The position numbers and the translations under genes are program-made. A DNA stretch of 64,000 nucleotides, from the NCBI GenBank assembly GCA_903832005.1, contig CAIKZO010000128.1, forward strand, positions 1-64,000, written 5' to 3'. Positions 43,049 through 50,985 of this stretch are shown here, in pieces; within the stretch, counting starts at the first letter, position 1, and each line of letters starts with the position of its first letter. The notes beneath the pieces were generated by a model, which saw nothing but the letters and a program-made list of their open reading frames with translations, was not told the DNA's origin and searched no databases. The stretch is from Enhydrobacter aerosaccus (lineage in GTDB: Bacteria; Pseudomonadota; Alphaproteobacteria; Reyranellales; Reyranellaceae).

Positions 43049-43063
43049 GCGGAATACTCCTGT

Positions 43064-44029
43064 CTACTCAATGCGGATATTGGCGGTCTTCACGATCTCG
43101 GCGAAGAACTCGATCTGCTGTTCGCGGAACTCGGCGAACTCGGTCACGGTGTTGGCCTTGGTGAGTGCGCCCAGCTCGGCCAGCCGCGCCATGACCGCGG
43201 GATCGAGGATCACCTGGTTGAGCTCGCTGTTCAGCCGGGCAATCATCGCGCTGTCGGTCCTGGCCGGCGCGAACAGGCCGTTCCACTCCCAGGTCACGAA
43301 ACCCGGCAGAGTGTCGGAGATCGCGGGCACGCCCGGCAGCACCTCGATCGGCTTCGGACCGGTGTGCGCCATGCAGGTCATATCCTTGGAGTTCGCGAAG
43401 GCCACCGTTCCCGGCACGTTGACGAAGTGCATGGGGATACGGCCAGCCAGGAGATCGCTGCGCGCGGCGGAGATTTCCTTGTACGGCACGTGATTGATCT
43501 TGATGCCGGCCTTCTCGTTCAGCAACTCGATAGAGACATGCTGCACGGTGCCGACGCCGGTCGAGGCGCAGTCGAGCATGCCGGGCTTCGACTTGGCCAG
43601 CGCGATCAACTCGGGGATGGTCTTCGCCTCGAACTGCGCGTTGCGCATCAGCGTGTTGGGCGTCTGCATGGTGAGGAACACCGGCAGGAGATCCTTGCGC
43701 GTGTCGTAGGGCAACTTGCCCGCGAACAGCGACGGGTTCACCGAATGCGCGGTCGCATCGTAGAGCAGCGTGTAGCCATCGGCCGGCGCCTTCGCCACGA
43801 TGTTGGCGGCGAGCGTGCCGGCGGCGCCCGGCTTGTTGTCGACGGTGAAGCTCTGTCCCATGCGCGTCGACAGAGTCTGGCAGATCACGCGGCAGACGAC
43901 GTCCGCGGTGCCGCCCGCACTGTAGGCATTGACCACCCGCACGGGCTTCGACGGATAGGTGTCGGCCCGACCGATCGCCGGGAACGCCAGTGTCGAGGCA
44001 GCTAAAAGAGTACGGCGGCGCAGGGTCAT
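43064..44029 (-). CDS. Tripartite tricarboxylate transporter (TTT/Bug) substrate-binding protein
   Basis: A 321-aa periplasmic protein of the Bug family. The signal peptide is Arg-rich (MTLRRRTLLAASTLAFPAIGRA). The mature start DTYPSKPVRVVNAYSAGGTADVVCR is diagnostic, followed by VDNKPGAAGTLAANIVAKAPADGYTLL, VPYKEISAARSDLLAGRI and GFVTWEWNGLFAPA. Bug proteins bind carboxylates or related acids for TctAB permeases. No tctA/tctB is adjacent, so it is another orphan. GGAGGAG precedes ATG 44029; the open frame upstream of it is antisense to the carboxyltransferase. Confidence 0.93.
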   Translation of the reverse strand: MTLRRRTLLAASTLAFPAIGRADTYPSKPVRVVNAYSAGGTADVVCRVICQTLSTRMGQSFTVDNKPGAAGTLAANIVAKAPADGYTLLYDATAHSVNPSLFAGKLPYDTRKDLLPVFLTMQTPNTLMRNAQFEAKTIPELIALAKSKPGMLDCASTGVGTVQHVSIELLNEKAGIKINHVPYKEISAARSDLLAGRIPMHFVNVPGTVAFANSKDMTCMAHTGPKPIEVLPGVPAISDTLPGFVTWEWNGLFAPARTDSAMIARLNSELNQVILDPAVMARLAELGALTKANTVTEFAEFREQQIEFFAEIVKTANIRIE

Positions 44030-44158
44030 GGGCGTTCTCCTCCGGGGGCGGCGCTTGGCGGCCGCGTTGGGCAAAGTTTGGTATGCGATGCCAAGGCTTT
44101 GCAACCGCCTCATCGCGATCCGCGAAACGTGATACGAACGCGGCAGGGAGGAATCAAA

Positions 44159-45709
44159 ATGGTCTGGCAACCGGAGATGGACGAGCTGCGCCGCCGTCAG
44201 GAGATGGTGAAGCGCATGGGCGGCGCCGACAAGGTGAAGCGCCAGCACGACGGCGGGCGTCTCACGGTGCGCGAGCGCATCGACCGGCTGGTCGACAAGG
44301 ACTCCTTCCGCGAGATCGGCTCCGCCTCGGGTAAAGCCGAGTATGACGGCAAGAACGAGCTGGTCGAGCTCATGCCCTCCAACTCGGTGATGGGCCGCGC
44401 CAAGATCGACGGCCGCCCGGTCGCCGTCACCGGCGACGACTTCACCGTGCGCGGCGGCTCGGCCGACGCCACGATCCGCGAGAAGAGCATCTTCATCGAG
44501 CGCTACGCCAACCAGTATCGCGTACCCGTCGTACGCCTGATCGAAGGCTCGGGCGGCGGCGGCTCGGTCAAGACGATCGAGACCACCGGCCGGGCCAACG
44601 TGCCCGAAGTAAAAGGCTGGGAATGGGTCGTGCACAACATGGCCGCGGTGCCGACGGTGGGCCTTGGTCTCGGCTCCGTCGCCGGCCTCGGCGCCGCGCG
44701 TCTGGCGGCCACGCACTACTCGGTGATGGTGAAAGAGATTTCGGCGATGTTCGTCGCGGGCCCACCCGTGGTGAACCGCCTGAGCGCCAAGCAGTACGAC
44801 AAGCAGGAGCTGGGCGGCTGGGAGATCCAGCTGCGCGCTGGCGCCGTCGACGAGGCGGCCGACAGCGAGGAAGAGGCCTTTGCGCTCGCCCGCCGCTTCC
44901 TGTCGTATCTCCCCTCTTCCATCTACGAGGCGCCGGCGCGCGGCCCGGTCACCGACGATCCGGCGCGTCGCGAAGAGTCGCTGTTCGAGGCGATCCCGCG
45001 CGACATCAGGAAGGTCTACAAGATCCGCCCGATCGTCGAGAAGATCGTCGACCAGGGATCGTTCTTCGAGATGGGCAAGCTCTACGGCCGCTCGGTCGTG
45101 ACCGCCTTCGCGCGCATCGACGGCTGGCCGGTCGCGGTGATGGCGAGCGATCCGATGTTCTATGGCGGCGGCTGGACGGCCGACGCCTGCCAGAAGGTGG
45201 CGCGCTTCGTCGACATGGCGGAGACCTTCCATCTGCCGATCGTCTACTTCTGCGACTGCCCCGGCTTCCTGATCGGCCTCGAGGCCGAGAAGAGCGGCGT
45301 CATCCGCCAGGGCGTGCGCACCATGTCGGCGATGTTCCAGACCACCGTGCCGTGGTGCACCTTCATCATCCGCAATGCCTTCGGCGTGGCGGGAGCGGCG
45401 CACCAGAACGGCACGCGCCTCAACTGGCGCCATGCCTGGCCGTCCGGCCGCTGGGGATCCTTGCCGCTGGAAGGCGGCATCGAGGCGGCCTACCGCGCCG
45501 ACCTCGACGCAGCGCCCGACCGCAAGGCCAAGATGGAGGAGATCGAGGACCGGCTGAACAAGCTGCGCTCGCCCTTCCGCAGCGCCGAGTCGTTCTGGAT
45601 CGAAGAGATCGTCGATCCGCGCGACACCCGCAAGATCCTCTGCGAGTTCGTCGAGTTGGCCGCCCCCGTGCGCGGCGCGGGCCCCAGCACGCACGGCATG
45701 CGGCCGTAA
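44159..45709 (+). CDS. Acyl-CoA carboxylase carboxyltransferase subunit (PCC-beta/MCC-like)
   Basis: A 516-aa biotin-dependent carboxyltransferase. The N-terminal half has KRQHDGGRLTVRERIDRLVDKDSFREIG, the acyl-CoA oxyanion region EGSGGGGSVKTIE, and VGLGLGSVAGLGAARLAATHYS. The C-terminal half has GSFFEMGKLYGRSVVTAFARIDGWPVAVMAS, CDCPGFLIGLEAEKSGVIRQG and NAFGVAGAAH. It transfers carboxylate from biotin to an acyl-CoA. The biotin carboxylase/BCCP subunit is not adjacent. GGGAGGA precedes ATG 44159. The following binding-protein gene begins 2 bases after its TAA. Confidence 0.9.
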   Translation: MVWQPEMDELRRRQEMVKRMGGADKVKRQHDGGRLTVRERIDRLVDKDSFREIGSASGKAEYDGKNELVELMPSNSVMGRAKIDGRPVAVTGDDFTVRGGSADATIREKSIFIERYANQYRVPVVRLIEGSGGGGSVKTIETTGRANVPEVKGWEWVVHNMAAVPTVGLGLGSVAGLGAARLAATHYSVMVKEISAMFVAGPPVVNRLSAKQYDKQELGGWEIQLRAGAVDEAADSEEEAFALARRFLSYLPSSIYEAPARGPVTDDPARREESLFEAIPRDIRKVYKIRPIVEKIVDQGSFFEMGKLYGRSVVTAFARIDGWPVAVMASDPMFYGGGWTADACQKVARFVDMAETFHLPIVYFCDCPGFLIGLEAEKSGVIRQGVRTMSAMFQTTVPWCTFIIRNAFGVAGAAHQNGTRLNWRHAWPSGRWGSLPLEGGIEAAYRADLDAAPDRKAKMEEIEDRLNKLRSPFRSAESFWIEEIVDPRDTRKILCEFVELAAPVRGAGPSTHGMRP

Positions 45710-45711
45710 AA

Positions 45712-47190
45712 GTGACGACGCTCACGATGCTGGTCGAGCCCGAGCCGACCACGCTCGTGGCGCTGACCAACTGTGCCGATCCCACGATGCTGGTGTCGGC
45801 GAAGGTGACCGAAGGGCTGCTGTCCTACGACTTCGAGCTGCGGCCGCGCCCGCAGCTCGCCACGGGCTGGTCGGTGAGTGCCGATGGGCTGCGCCTCATC
45901 TTCACCTTGCGCCAAGGCGTGCGCTGGCACGACGGAAGCGCCTTCACCTCGGCCGACGTCGCCTTTTCGATGAAGCTCCTGAAGGAGATGCATCCGCGCG
46001 GCCGCGCCACCTTTGCAGCACTCGCCGACGTCGAGACGCCCGATCCGCACACCGCGATCCTCGTGCTCTCGCAGCCCGCACCCTTTCTCCTGAGCGCACT
46101 CGCCGCCTGCGAATCGCCGATCATGCCCCGGCACATCGACCCGATCGCCAATGGCAATGCGCCGATCGGCACCGGCCCCTTCCGCTTCAAGGAGTGGGTG
46201 CGCGGCAGCCACATCGCCTACGAGCGCAACACCGACTATTGGGACAGTCCCAAGCCCTTCATCGACACATTCGTCGTCACTTTTGTCGAGGATGCCGATG
46301 CCCGCATTGCAGCACTCGAGAGCGGTGCGATCGATCTCGCGCCGGCGACGCCGGTGCCGTTCGACCGGCTGCCGTATCTGCGCGGTCTGCCCAACATCGC
46401 CTTCGAGACCGACGGCTATCAGTACACCAACCAGGTCGTGCGCCTGGAATTCAACCTCGACGATCCGACCTTCCGCGACCGGCGGGTGCGGCAAGCGATC
46501 GCCCACGCGATCGATCGGCAGGCGCTGATCGACAAAGCGTGGTTCGGCTACGGCCTCCCGGCGTTCGGCCCGATCAGCCCCGATCTCCCCTCGTTCTGCC
46601 TCTCCGACCTTGGCACGCCTGCGTTCGACCCGGCAGCGGCCGAGCACCTGCTTGACGCGGCAGGCCTGCCGCGCGGGCCCGATGGCATTCGGCTACGCCT
46701 GCCAATGGATTACGTGCCGGCGGGCGACGGCTACAAGCTCACCGCCGATGAAGTGGCTGTGGCGCTGGCGCGGATCGGTATCGCAGCCACCGTGCGCGTT
46801 CAGGACTTCCCTGCCTATATCAGGCGTGTCTACACCGACCGCGACTTCCACTTCTCCATTGGCCGCATGAACAACATGTTCGACCCGACGGTCGGCGTGC
46901 AGCGCGTCTTCTGGTCGAAGAACATCAAGCGCGGCGTGCCCTTCTCCAACGGCGCGCACTATCGCAACGATACCGTCGACCGGCTGCTGGAGCAGGCGGC
47001 AGTCGAGCCCGATCCGGTCGAACGCCACCGGTTGTTTGCCCAGTTCCAGCGCACCGTGGTCGGCGATCTTCCCGACGTCACCCTGCTGGCACCGAAGCAG
47101 ATCACCATTGCCAACCGGCGGGTGATCGATCACACCCTCACCGCGGACGGTCCGGCGGCCAATCTGGCCGATGTGCGGCGACGGGCGTGA
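45712..47190 (+). CDS. Dipeptide-type substrate-binding protein (SBP_bac_5) without a visible signal peptide
   Basis: A 492-aa protein with the SBP_bac_5 fold: LRQGVRWHDGSAFTSADVAFS, IMPRHID, PIGTGPFRFKEWVRG and GYGLPAFGPISPDLPS. It starts GTG-T-T-L-T-MLVEPEPTTLVALT, where other members would be in their mature sequence; there is no hydrophobic leader. The upstream frame is antisense-like carboxyltransferase shadow, so a longer N-terminus is unlikely. It is coupled to the carboxyltransferase (start 2 bases after its stop). It is either cytoplasmic with a non-transport role or has lost its export signal. Confidence 0.75.
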   Translation: MTTLTMLVEPEPTTLVALTNCADPTMLVSAKVTEGLLSYDFELRPRPQLATGWSVSADGLRLIFTLRQGVRWHDGSAFTSADVAFSMKLLKEMHPRGRATFAALADVETPDPHTAILVLSQPAPFLLSALAACESPIMPRHIDPIANGNAPIGTGPFRFKEWVRGSHIAYERNTDYWDSPKPFIDTFVVTFVEDADARIAALESGAIDLAPATPVPFDRLPYLRGLPNIAFETDGYQYTNQVVRLEFNLDDPTFRDRRVRQAIAHAIDRQALIDKAWFGYGLPAFGPISPDLPSFCLSDLGTPAFDPAAAEHLLDAAGLPRGPDGIRLRLPMDYVPAGDGYKLTADEVAVALARIGIAATVRVQDFPAYIRRVYTDRDFHFSIGRMNNMFDPTVGVQRVFWSKNIKRGVPFSNGAHYRNDTVDRLLEQAAVEPDPVERHRLFAQFQRTVVGDLPDVTLLAPKQITIANRRVIDHTLTADGPAANLADVRRRA

Positions 47191-47208
47191 TCCCCTTTGG
47201 AGAATACC

Positions 47209-47427
47209 ATGGCCAAGAAACCTGGAACCGGACGCGGCCCGGAATACGTCCTGTACAACGTCGTCTATGAAGACGGCTCGCAGCGCTCGAACCGTCGCGT
47301 CACGGTCGACGAAGCCGCCGGTGGCGACGCGGTCGTGAAGGCCGCTATCGAGCAGCAGGACCGCGACATCGCCGAGAAGTCCGGCAAGCCGCCGCTCGAC
47401 ATCAAGACCATCGTGCGGGTCGACTAG
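47209..47427 (+). CDS. Small cytoplasmic protein of unknown function
   Basis: A 72-aa charged protein (MAKKPGTGRGPEYVLYNVVYE, then DGSQRSNRRVTVDEAAGGDA and a helical KAAIEQQDRDIAEKSGKPP). No membrane segment, Cys pair or known motif. GGAG lies 7 bases before ATG 47209. It follows the binding-protein gene by 18 bases and ends 9 bases from the convergent tungstate-binding gene. The N-terminal pattern suggests a small beta domain. Family not recognised. Confidence 0.65.
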   Translation: MAKKPGTGRGPEYVLYNVVYEDGSQRSNRRVTVDEAAGGDAVVKAAIEQQDRDIAEKSGKPPLDIKTIVRVD

Positions 47428-47436
47428 CCCCGCCCG

Positions 47437-48273
47437 TTACTTTGGCTGAGCCGCCGACGGGTGAAAGAGCGTCTGCCCCTGTTTCACATAGGCGCCAATC
47501 GCAGCCTGCCCCGTCTCGGACACCAGCCAATCCCGTAAACGCCGCGCGGGCTCCAGCTTGGCGTCCGGATGCTTCTTCGGATCCAGCAGGATTACATCGT
47601 AGCGATTGATCAGCCCGGGATCGCCTTCGATCACGATCTTGAGGTCGGCCTTGTTGCCGAAGCTCAACCATGTCCCGCGATCGGACAAGGTGTAAGCGCT
47701 CATGCCAGCCGCGGCATTGAGAGCGGCCCCCATGCCGCCGCCGATGTCGCGATACCAATTGTCGCCCGACGCGAGGGACGGCTGCCGGCCCACCGCGCGC
47801 CACAGGCGTTTCTCCAGCGCGTCCGTGCCGCTCTTGTCGCCGCGCGATACGAAGGACGCGTGGGCCGCCGCGATCGTGCGCAGCGCGGCCAGGGCATCGT
47901 GGCCACCGGCGACATGGGCTGGATCGGCGGCCGGCCCCACGATCACGAAGTCGTTCCAGGCGATCTGCCGCCGCTCGCCGCCATGGCCCTCGGCGATGAA
48001 CTTGTCTTCGGCCTCGGGATCGTGGACCAACACGATGTCGGCGTCGCCGCGCGCGGCGGTCGCCAGTGCCTGGCCGGTCCCCTGGGCGATGACACGGATC
48101 GAGACGCCGGTTTCGGCGGTGAATTTCGGCAAGAGGACGTCGAGCAGGCCGGAATCCTGCAACGACGTGGTCGAGGCCATGACGATCGCCTGCGATTGCG
48201 CATGCGCACCGTCGCCGCTCGTGGCGAACAGCACTCCAACCAACAGCGCCGCCAGATGCCGAAGTGCCGTCAT
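47437..48273 (-). CDS. tupA: Tungstate ABC transporter substrate-binding protein
   Basis: A 278-aa periplasmic protein with a signal peptide (cleaved near AHA|Q, residue 25). The mature N-terminus IVMASTTSLQDSGLLDVLLPKF is the TupA/WtpA-type oxyanion-binding signature. AQGTGQALATAARGDADIVLVHDP, FVSRGDKSGTD and GMGAALNAAAGMSAYTLSDRGTWL complete the family pattern. It captures tungstate with very high affinity. ATG 48273 overlaps the permease stop (ATGA), GGAGGAGA upstream. No ATPase gene (tupC) is adjacent. Confidence 0.9.
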   Translation of the reverse strand: MTALRHLAALLVGVLFATSGDGAHAQSQAIVMASTTSLQDSGLLDVLLPKFTAETGVSIRVIAQGTGQALATAARGDADIVLVHDPEAEDKFIAEGHGGERRQIAWNDFVIVGPAADPAHVAGGHDALAALRTIAAAHASFVSRGDKSGTDALEKRLWRAVGRQPSLASGDNWYRDIGGGMGAALNAAAGMSAYTLSDRGTWLSFGNKADLKIVIEGDPGLINRYDVILLDPKKHPDAKLEPARRLRDWLVSETGQAAIGAYVKQGQTLFHPSAAQPK

Positions 48274-48938
48274 CGCCTCTCCTCCGCGCCGAGCGCAAAT
48301 ACCGTCGCGCTTACCGCGACACTGATTCCGATCAGGACAAACCCGAGCCCGAGGGCCAGCGACAGGTTGCCCTTGCTGGTCTCCAACGCAATCGCCGTGG
48401 TCATGGTGCGCGTATATCCCGCGATGTTGCCGCCGACCACGAGAATGGCGCCGACCTCGGAGATGGTGCGGCCGAAGCCCGCCAGCGCCGCGGTCACGAT
48501 GCGCATCCGTGCCATGGCCACAAGCGTCGGGATCGACCGCAACGCCGTCGCGCCGTCGACGCGCAGTGCGCCGCCGTAGTCGTCCCACAGATCGGCAACC
48601 GCACGATGCACGAGCGCCGCCACGATCGGCGTGGCCAGGACGGTCTGCGCGAGCACCATGGCGCCCGGCGTGAACAGCAACCGCAGCGCGCCGAATGGCC
48701 CCGCCCGCGAGAGCACGAGGTAGAGCGCCAGGCCCACGACGACGGGCGGCAATCCCAGCAAGGCGTTGATGAAGACGATCAGGAAGCGCCGGCCGCGGAA
48801 CCGGAACACGGCGAGAGCCGCGCCCATCGGCAGGCCGAGCACGATCGACAGCCCCGTCGCCGACAGGCTGACCCCGAGGGAAAGCAGGACGATCCGGGCG
48901 AACTCGCCCGACCCCACTGTGCTCCAGAAATCTGTCAT
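48270..48938 (-). CDS. tupB: Tungstate ABC transporter permease
   Basis: A 222-aa inner-membrane permease with about five helices. ALLGLPPVVVGLALYLVLSRAGPFG and the EAA-type loop DDYGGALRVDGATALRSIPTLVAM are followed by FGRTISEVGAILVVGGNIAGYTRTMTTAIALETSKG, typical of TupB/ModB-like permeases. Start 48938 follows GGAG. It pairs with TupA for tungstate (possibly molybdate) import, which fits the formate dehydrogenase maturation genes at 23249-28572. Confidence 0.9.
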   Translation of the reverse strand: MTDFWSTVGSGEFARIVLLSLGVSLSATGLSIVLGLPMGAALAVFRFRGRRFLIVFINALLGLPPVVVGLALYLVLSRAGPFGALRLLFTPGAMVLAQTVLATPIVAALVHRAVADLWDDYGGALRVDGATALRSIPTLVAMARMRIVTAALAGFGRTISEVGAILVVGGNIAGYTRTMTTAIALETSKGNLSLALGLGFVLIGISVAVSATVFALGAEERR

Positions 48939-48981
48939 TTCTCCGACAAGAAGTAGGTGAAGCGCTCTGTCCCCGTCGCCG

Positions 48982-50022
48982 TCAGCGGATCGGCCAAGCG
49001 TATTGCAGGCCGCTCTGCGACCACAGCCGGTTCTGGCCGCGGTCGATCTTGAGCACGCTGTCGCGGCCGAGGTTGCGCTCGTAGCTCTGGCCGTAGTTGC
49101 CGACCTGCTTGACGATGCTGTAGGCCCACGTCTCGTCGACGCCCAGCGCCTTGCCCATGCCGGGAGTGACGCCAAGGATGCGCTTGATCGCAGGATTGTC
49201 GCTCTTCAGCATCTCGTCGACGTTGTCGGAGCTGATGCCGTATTCTTCCGCCTCGAGCATGGCGTAGAGCGACCAGCGCACGATGTCGGCGAACTGGTTG
49301 TCGCCATGGCGAACCGCGGGACCGAGCGGCTCCTTGGAGATGATCTCGGGCAGGATCTCGTAATCCTCCGGCTTGCCGGGCGCGGGAACGTTTGCCGCGC
49401 GCACCGAGGCGAGCGCCGAGGAGTCGTTGCTGAGGACATCGCAGCGGCCGGCGAAGAAGGCGGCGCGGATCTCGTCAGCCTTCTCGATCACCACGGTCTT
49501 GTAGGTCATCTTGTTGGTGCGGGCGTAGTCGGCGAGGTTGAGCTCGGCCGTCGAGCCCGGCTGCACGCAGAAGGTGGCGCCGCCCAGCTCCTTGACGTTC
49601 TTCACGCCAAGCTTCTTGGCCACCAGAAAGCCCTGGCCATCGTAGTAGTAGACGCCGGGGAAATCGAGACCGAGCGCGGTGTCGCGCGTCAGCGTGTGGG
49701 TGGCGTTGACCACGACCATGTCGACGTCGCCCGACTGCAATGCGGTGAAACGCGTCTGCGCGGTGAGCGGTATGTAGCTCACCTTGTCGGCATCGCCGAA
49801 CAGCGCCGCGCCCACGGCCCGGCAGATGTCGACCGAGAAGCCCGACCACTTGCCCTGCTTGTCGGCCAGCATGAAGCCCGCGGTGCCATTGCCGACGCCG
49901 CAGATCAACTTGCCGCGCGCCCGCACCGTATCGAGATCCTTGCCGGCATGGGCGGTACCGGCGCTTCCCAGCAGGGCCAGCAACAGAGCCGCGCTACCGG
50001 CGTATTTTCCAAGACCAATCAT
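48982..50022 (-). CDS. Amino-acid ABC transporter substrate-binding protein, family 3
   Basis: A 346-aa periplasmic protein of the AapJ/BztA type. The signal peptide ends near residue 26 (AHA|G). The mature start is KDLDTVRARGKLICGVGNGTAGF, followed by GFSVDICRAVGAALFGDADKV, VDMVVVNATHTLTRDTALGLDF and FCVQPGSTAELNLADYA. These bind polar L-amino acids broadly. No permease genes (aapQMP) follow. Start 50022 is at the end of a hydrophobic leader of normal length. It lies upstream of tupB on the same strand, 43 bases apart. Confidence 0.9.
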   Translation of the reverse strand: MIGLGKYAGSAALLLALLGSAGTAHAGKDLDTVRARGKLICGVGNGTAGFMLADKQGKWSGFSVDICRAVGAALFGDADKVSYIPLTAQTRFTALQSGDVDMVVVNATHTLTRDTALGLDFPGVYYYDGQGFLVAKKLGVKNVKELGGATFCVQPGSTAELNLADYARTNKMTYKTVVIEKADEIRAAFFAGRCDVLSNDSSALASVRAANVPAPGKPEDYEILPEIISKEPLGPAVRHGDNQFADIVRWSLYAMLEAEEYGISSDNVDEMLKSDNPAIKRILGVTPGMGKALGVDETWAYSIVKQVGNYGQSYERNLGRDSVLKIDRGQNRLWSQSGLQYAWPIR

Positions 50023-50108
50023 GTGCCGCGTTATACACGCAGTGCCCGGAAAGAAGAACGGCGGGGCACCAGGCCCCGCCGTCGTCGTCTCGTCGATAGT
50101 CGCTATTG

Positions 50109-50768
50109 CTAGCGGATGATCGTGATCTTCAGCGCGGTCTGCACGCTGAACACGGTGACGAGATGCTCGCCCGTCTTCAGCGTCTTGAAAGCGGCCTGAC
50201 CCTCGGGAGAGAGGATCTGCGGCAGCTGGATGACCTCGCCCGCCGCCGGCACGCCCTTGTCCGGCTCGCCGCCCGAGGCATACACGATGGAGACCGTGTA
50301 GGTCGCCGGATCGAGCTTGGTGATCGTGCCTTCCATCGTGAACAGCCGCACCTGGTGCTGGGAGCCCGGGATGCCCTCGATCCGCGCGCCGGTGGCGACC
50401 ATCGCCTTGGCGGTCGCGAGTTCCGACGGCGAGCCATGGGCCACCATGAAGTCGAGATAGTCGTACCAGTGGATGTCGACGGTCTGACCGTCCTTCAGTT
50501 CGGAATAGGCATTGCCGACCGTGTCCTTCACGACCAGGTCCGACGCCTTCATCTTCACCCGACCCTTGTCGGCCCAGATGACGGTGAGGCCACGCGTCTT
50601 GGGATCGAGGCTGTTGATCGTGCCGCGCTTGAAGTTCTCGTACTTCGCCGGCACCACCGGATCGACAGTCTGCGCCATCGCCGGGAACGCCAGGCCTGTC
50701 GCCGCTGCCGCGGCAATCGAAGCGCCCGCCAACCATTTCAAAGTCGTACGCCGATTTGCAGTCGTCAT
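50109..50768 (-). CDS. Exported protein of unknown function with twin-arginine-like leader
   Basis: A 219-aa protein whose leader MTTANRRTTLKWLAGASIAAAAA has a twin-Arg (NRRTTLKWL) and cleaves near AMA|Q (residue 33). The body is beta-rich and repetitive in theme: GTINSLDPKTRGLTVIWADKGR near 50 and GTITKLDPATYTVSIVYASGG near 140 are two similar units. A HWYDYLDF stretch lies between them. It looks like an OB-fold-type or stress-response exported protein. No catalytic motif is recognised. GGGGAAG precedes ATG 50768. Confidence 0.65.
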   Translation of the reverse strand: MTTANRRTTLKWLAGASIAAAAATGLAFPAMAQTVDPVVPAKYENFKRGTINSLDPKTRGLTVIWADKGRVKMKASDLVVKDTVGNAYSELKDGQTVDIHWYDYLDFMVAHGSPSELATAKAMVATGARIEGIPGSQHQVRLFTMEGTITKLDPATYTVSIVYASGGEPDKGVPAAGEVIQLPQILSPEGQAAFKTLKTGEHLVTVFSVQTALKITIIR

Positions 50769-50985
50769 TTTAACTTCCCCTCGTGCAAGTCTGCTCGAGG
50801 GGAAGCCGGCCCTCGAACTCCGATCGCCTGGATGCAACCGACAACGGTCGATCCAGCCGGCGACTGCGTAATACAGCCGCGCCTGATTCTGGCAGACTTC
50901 GCGGAAGGGAAAAATTGTTCCGCCTGTTTCGCGACCGACATTACGCGACAATCTTCAGCGCCATTGAAATGCAACAATGGCGAAA

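Noticed and set aside
44030-45694. Possible 555-residue N-terminal extension of the TTT binding protein
   Set aside because: It is antisense to the carboxyltransferase; the real start has a strong ribosome site and a signal peptide at 44029.
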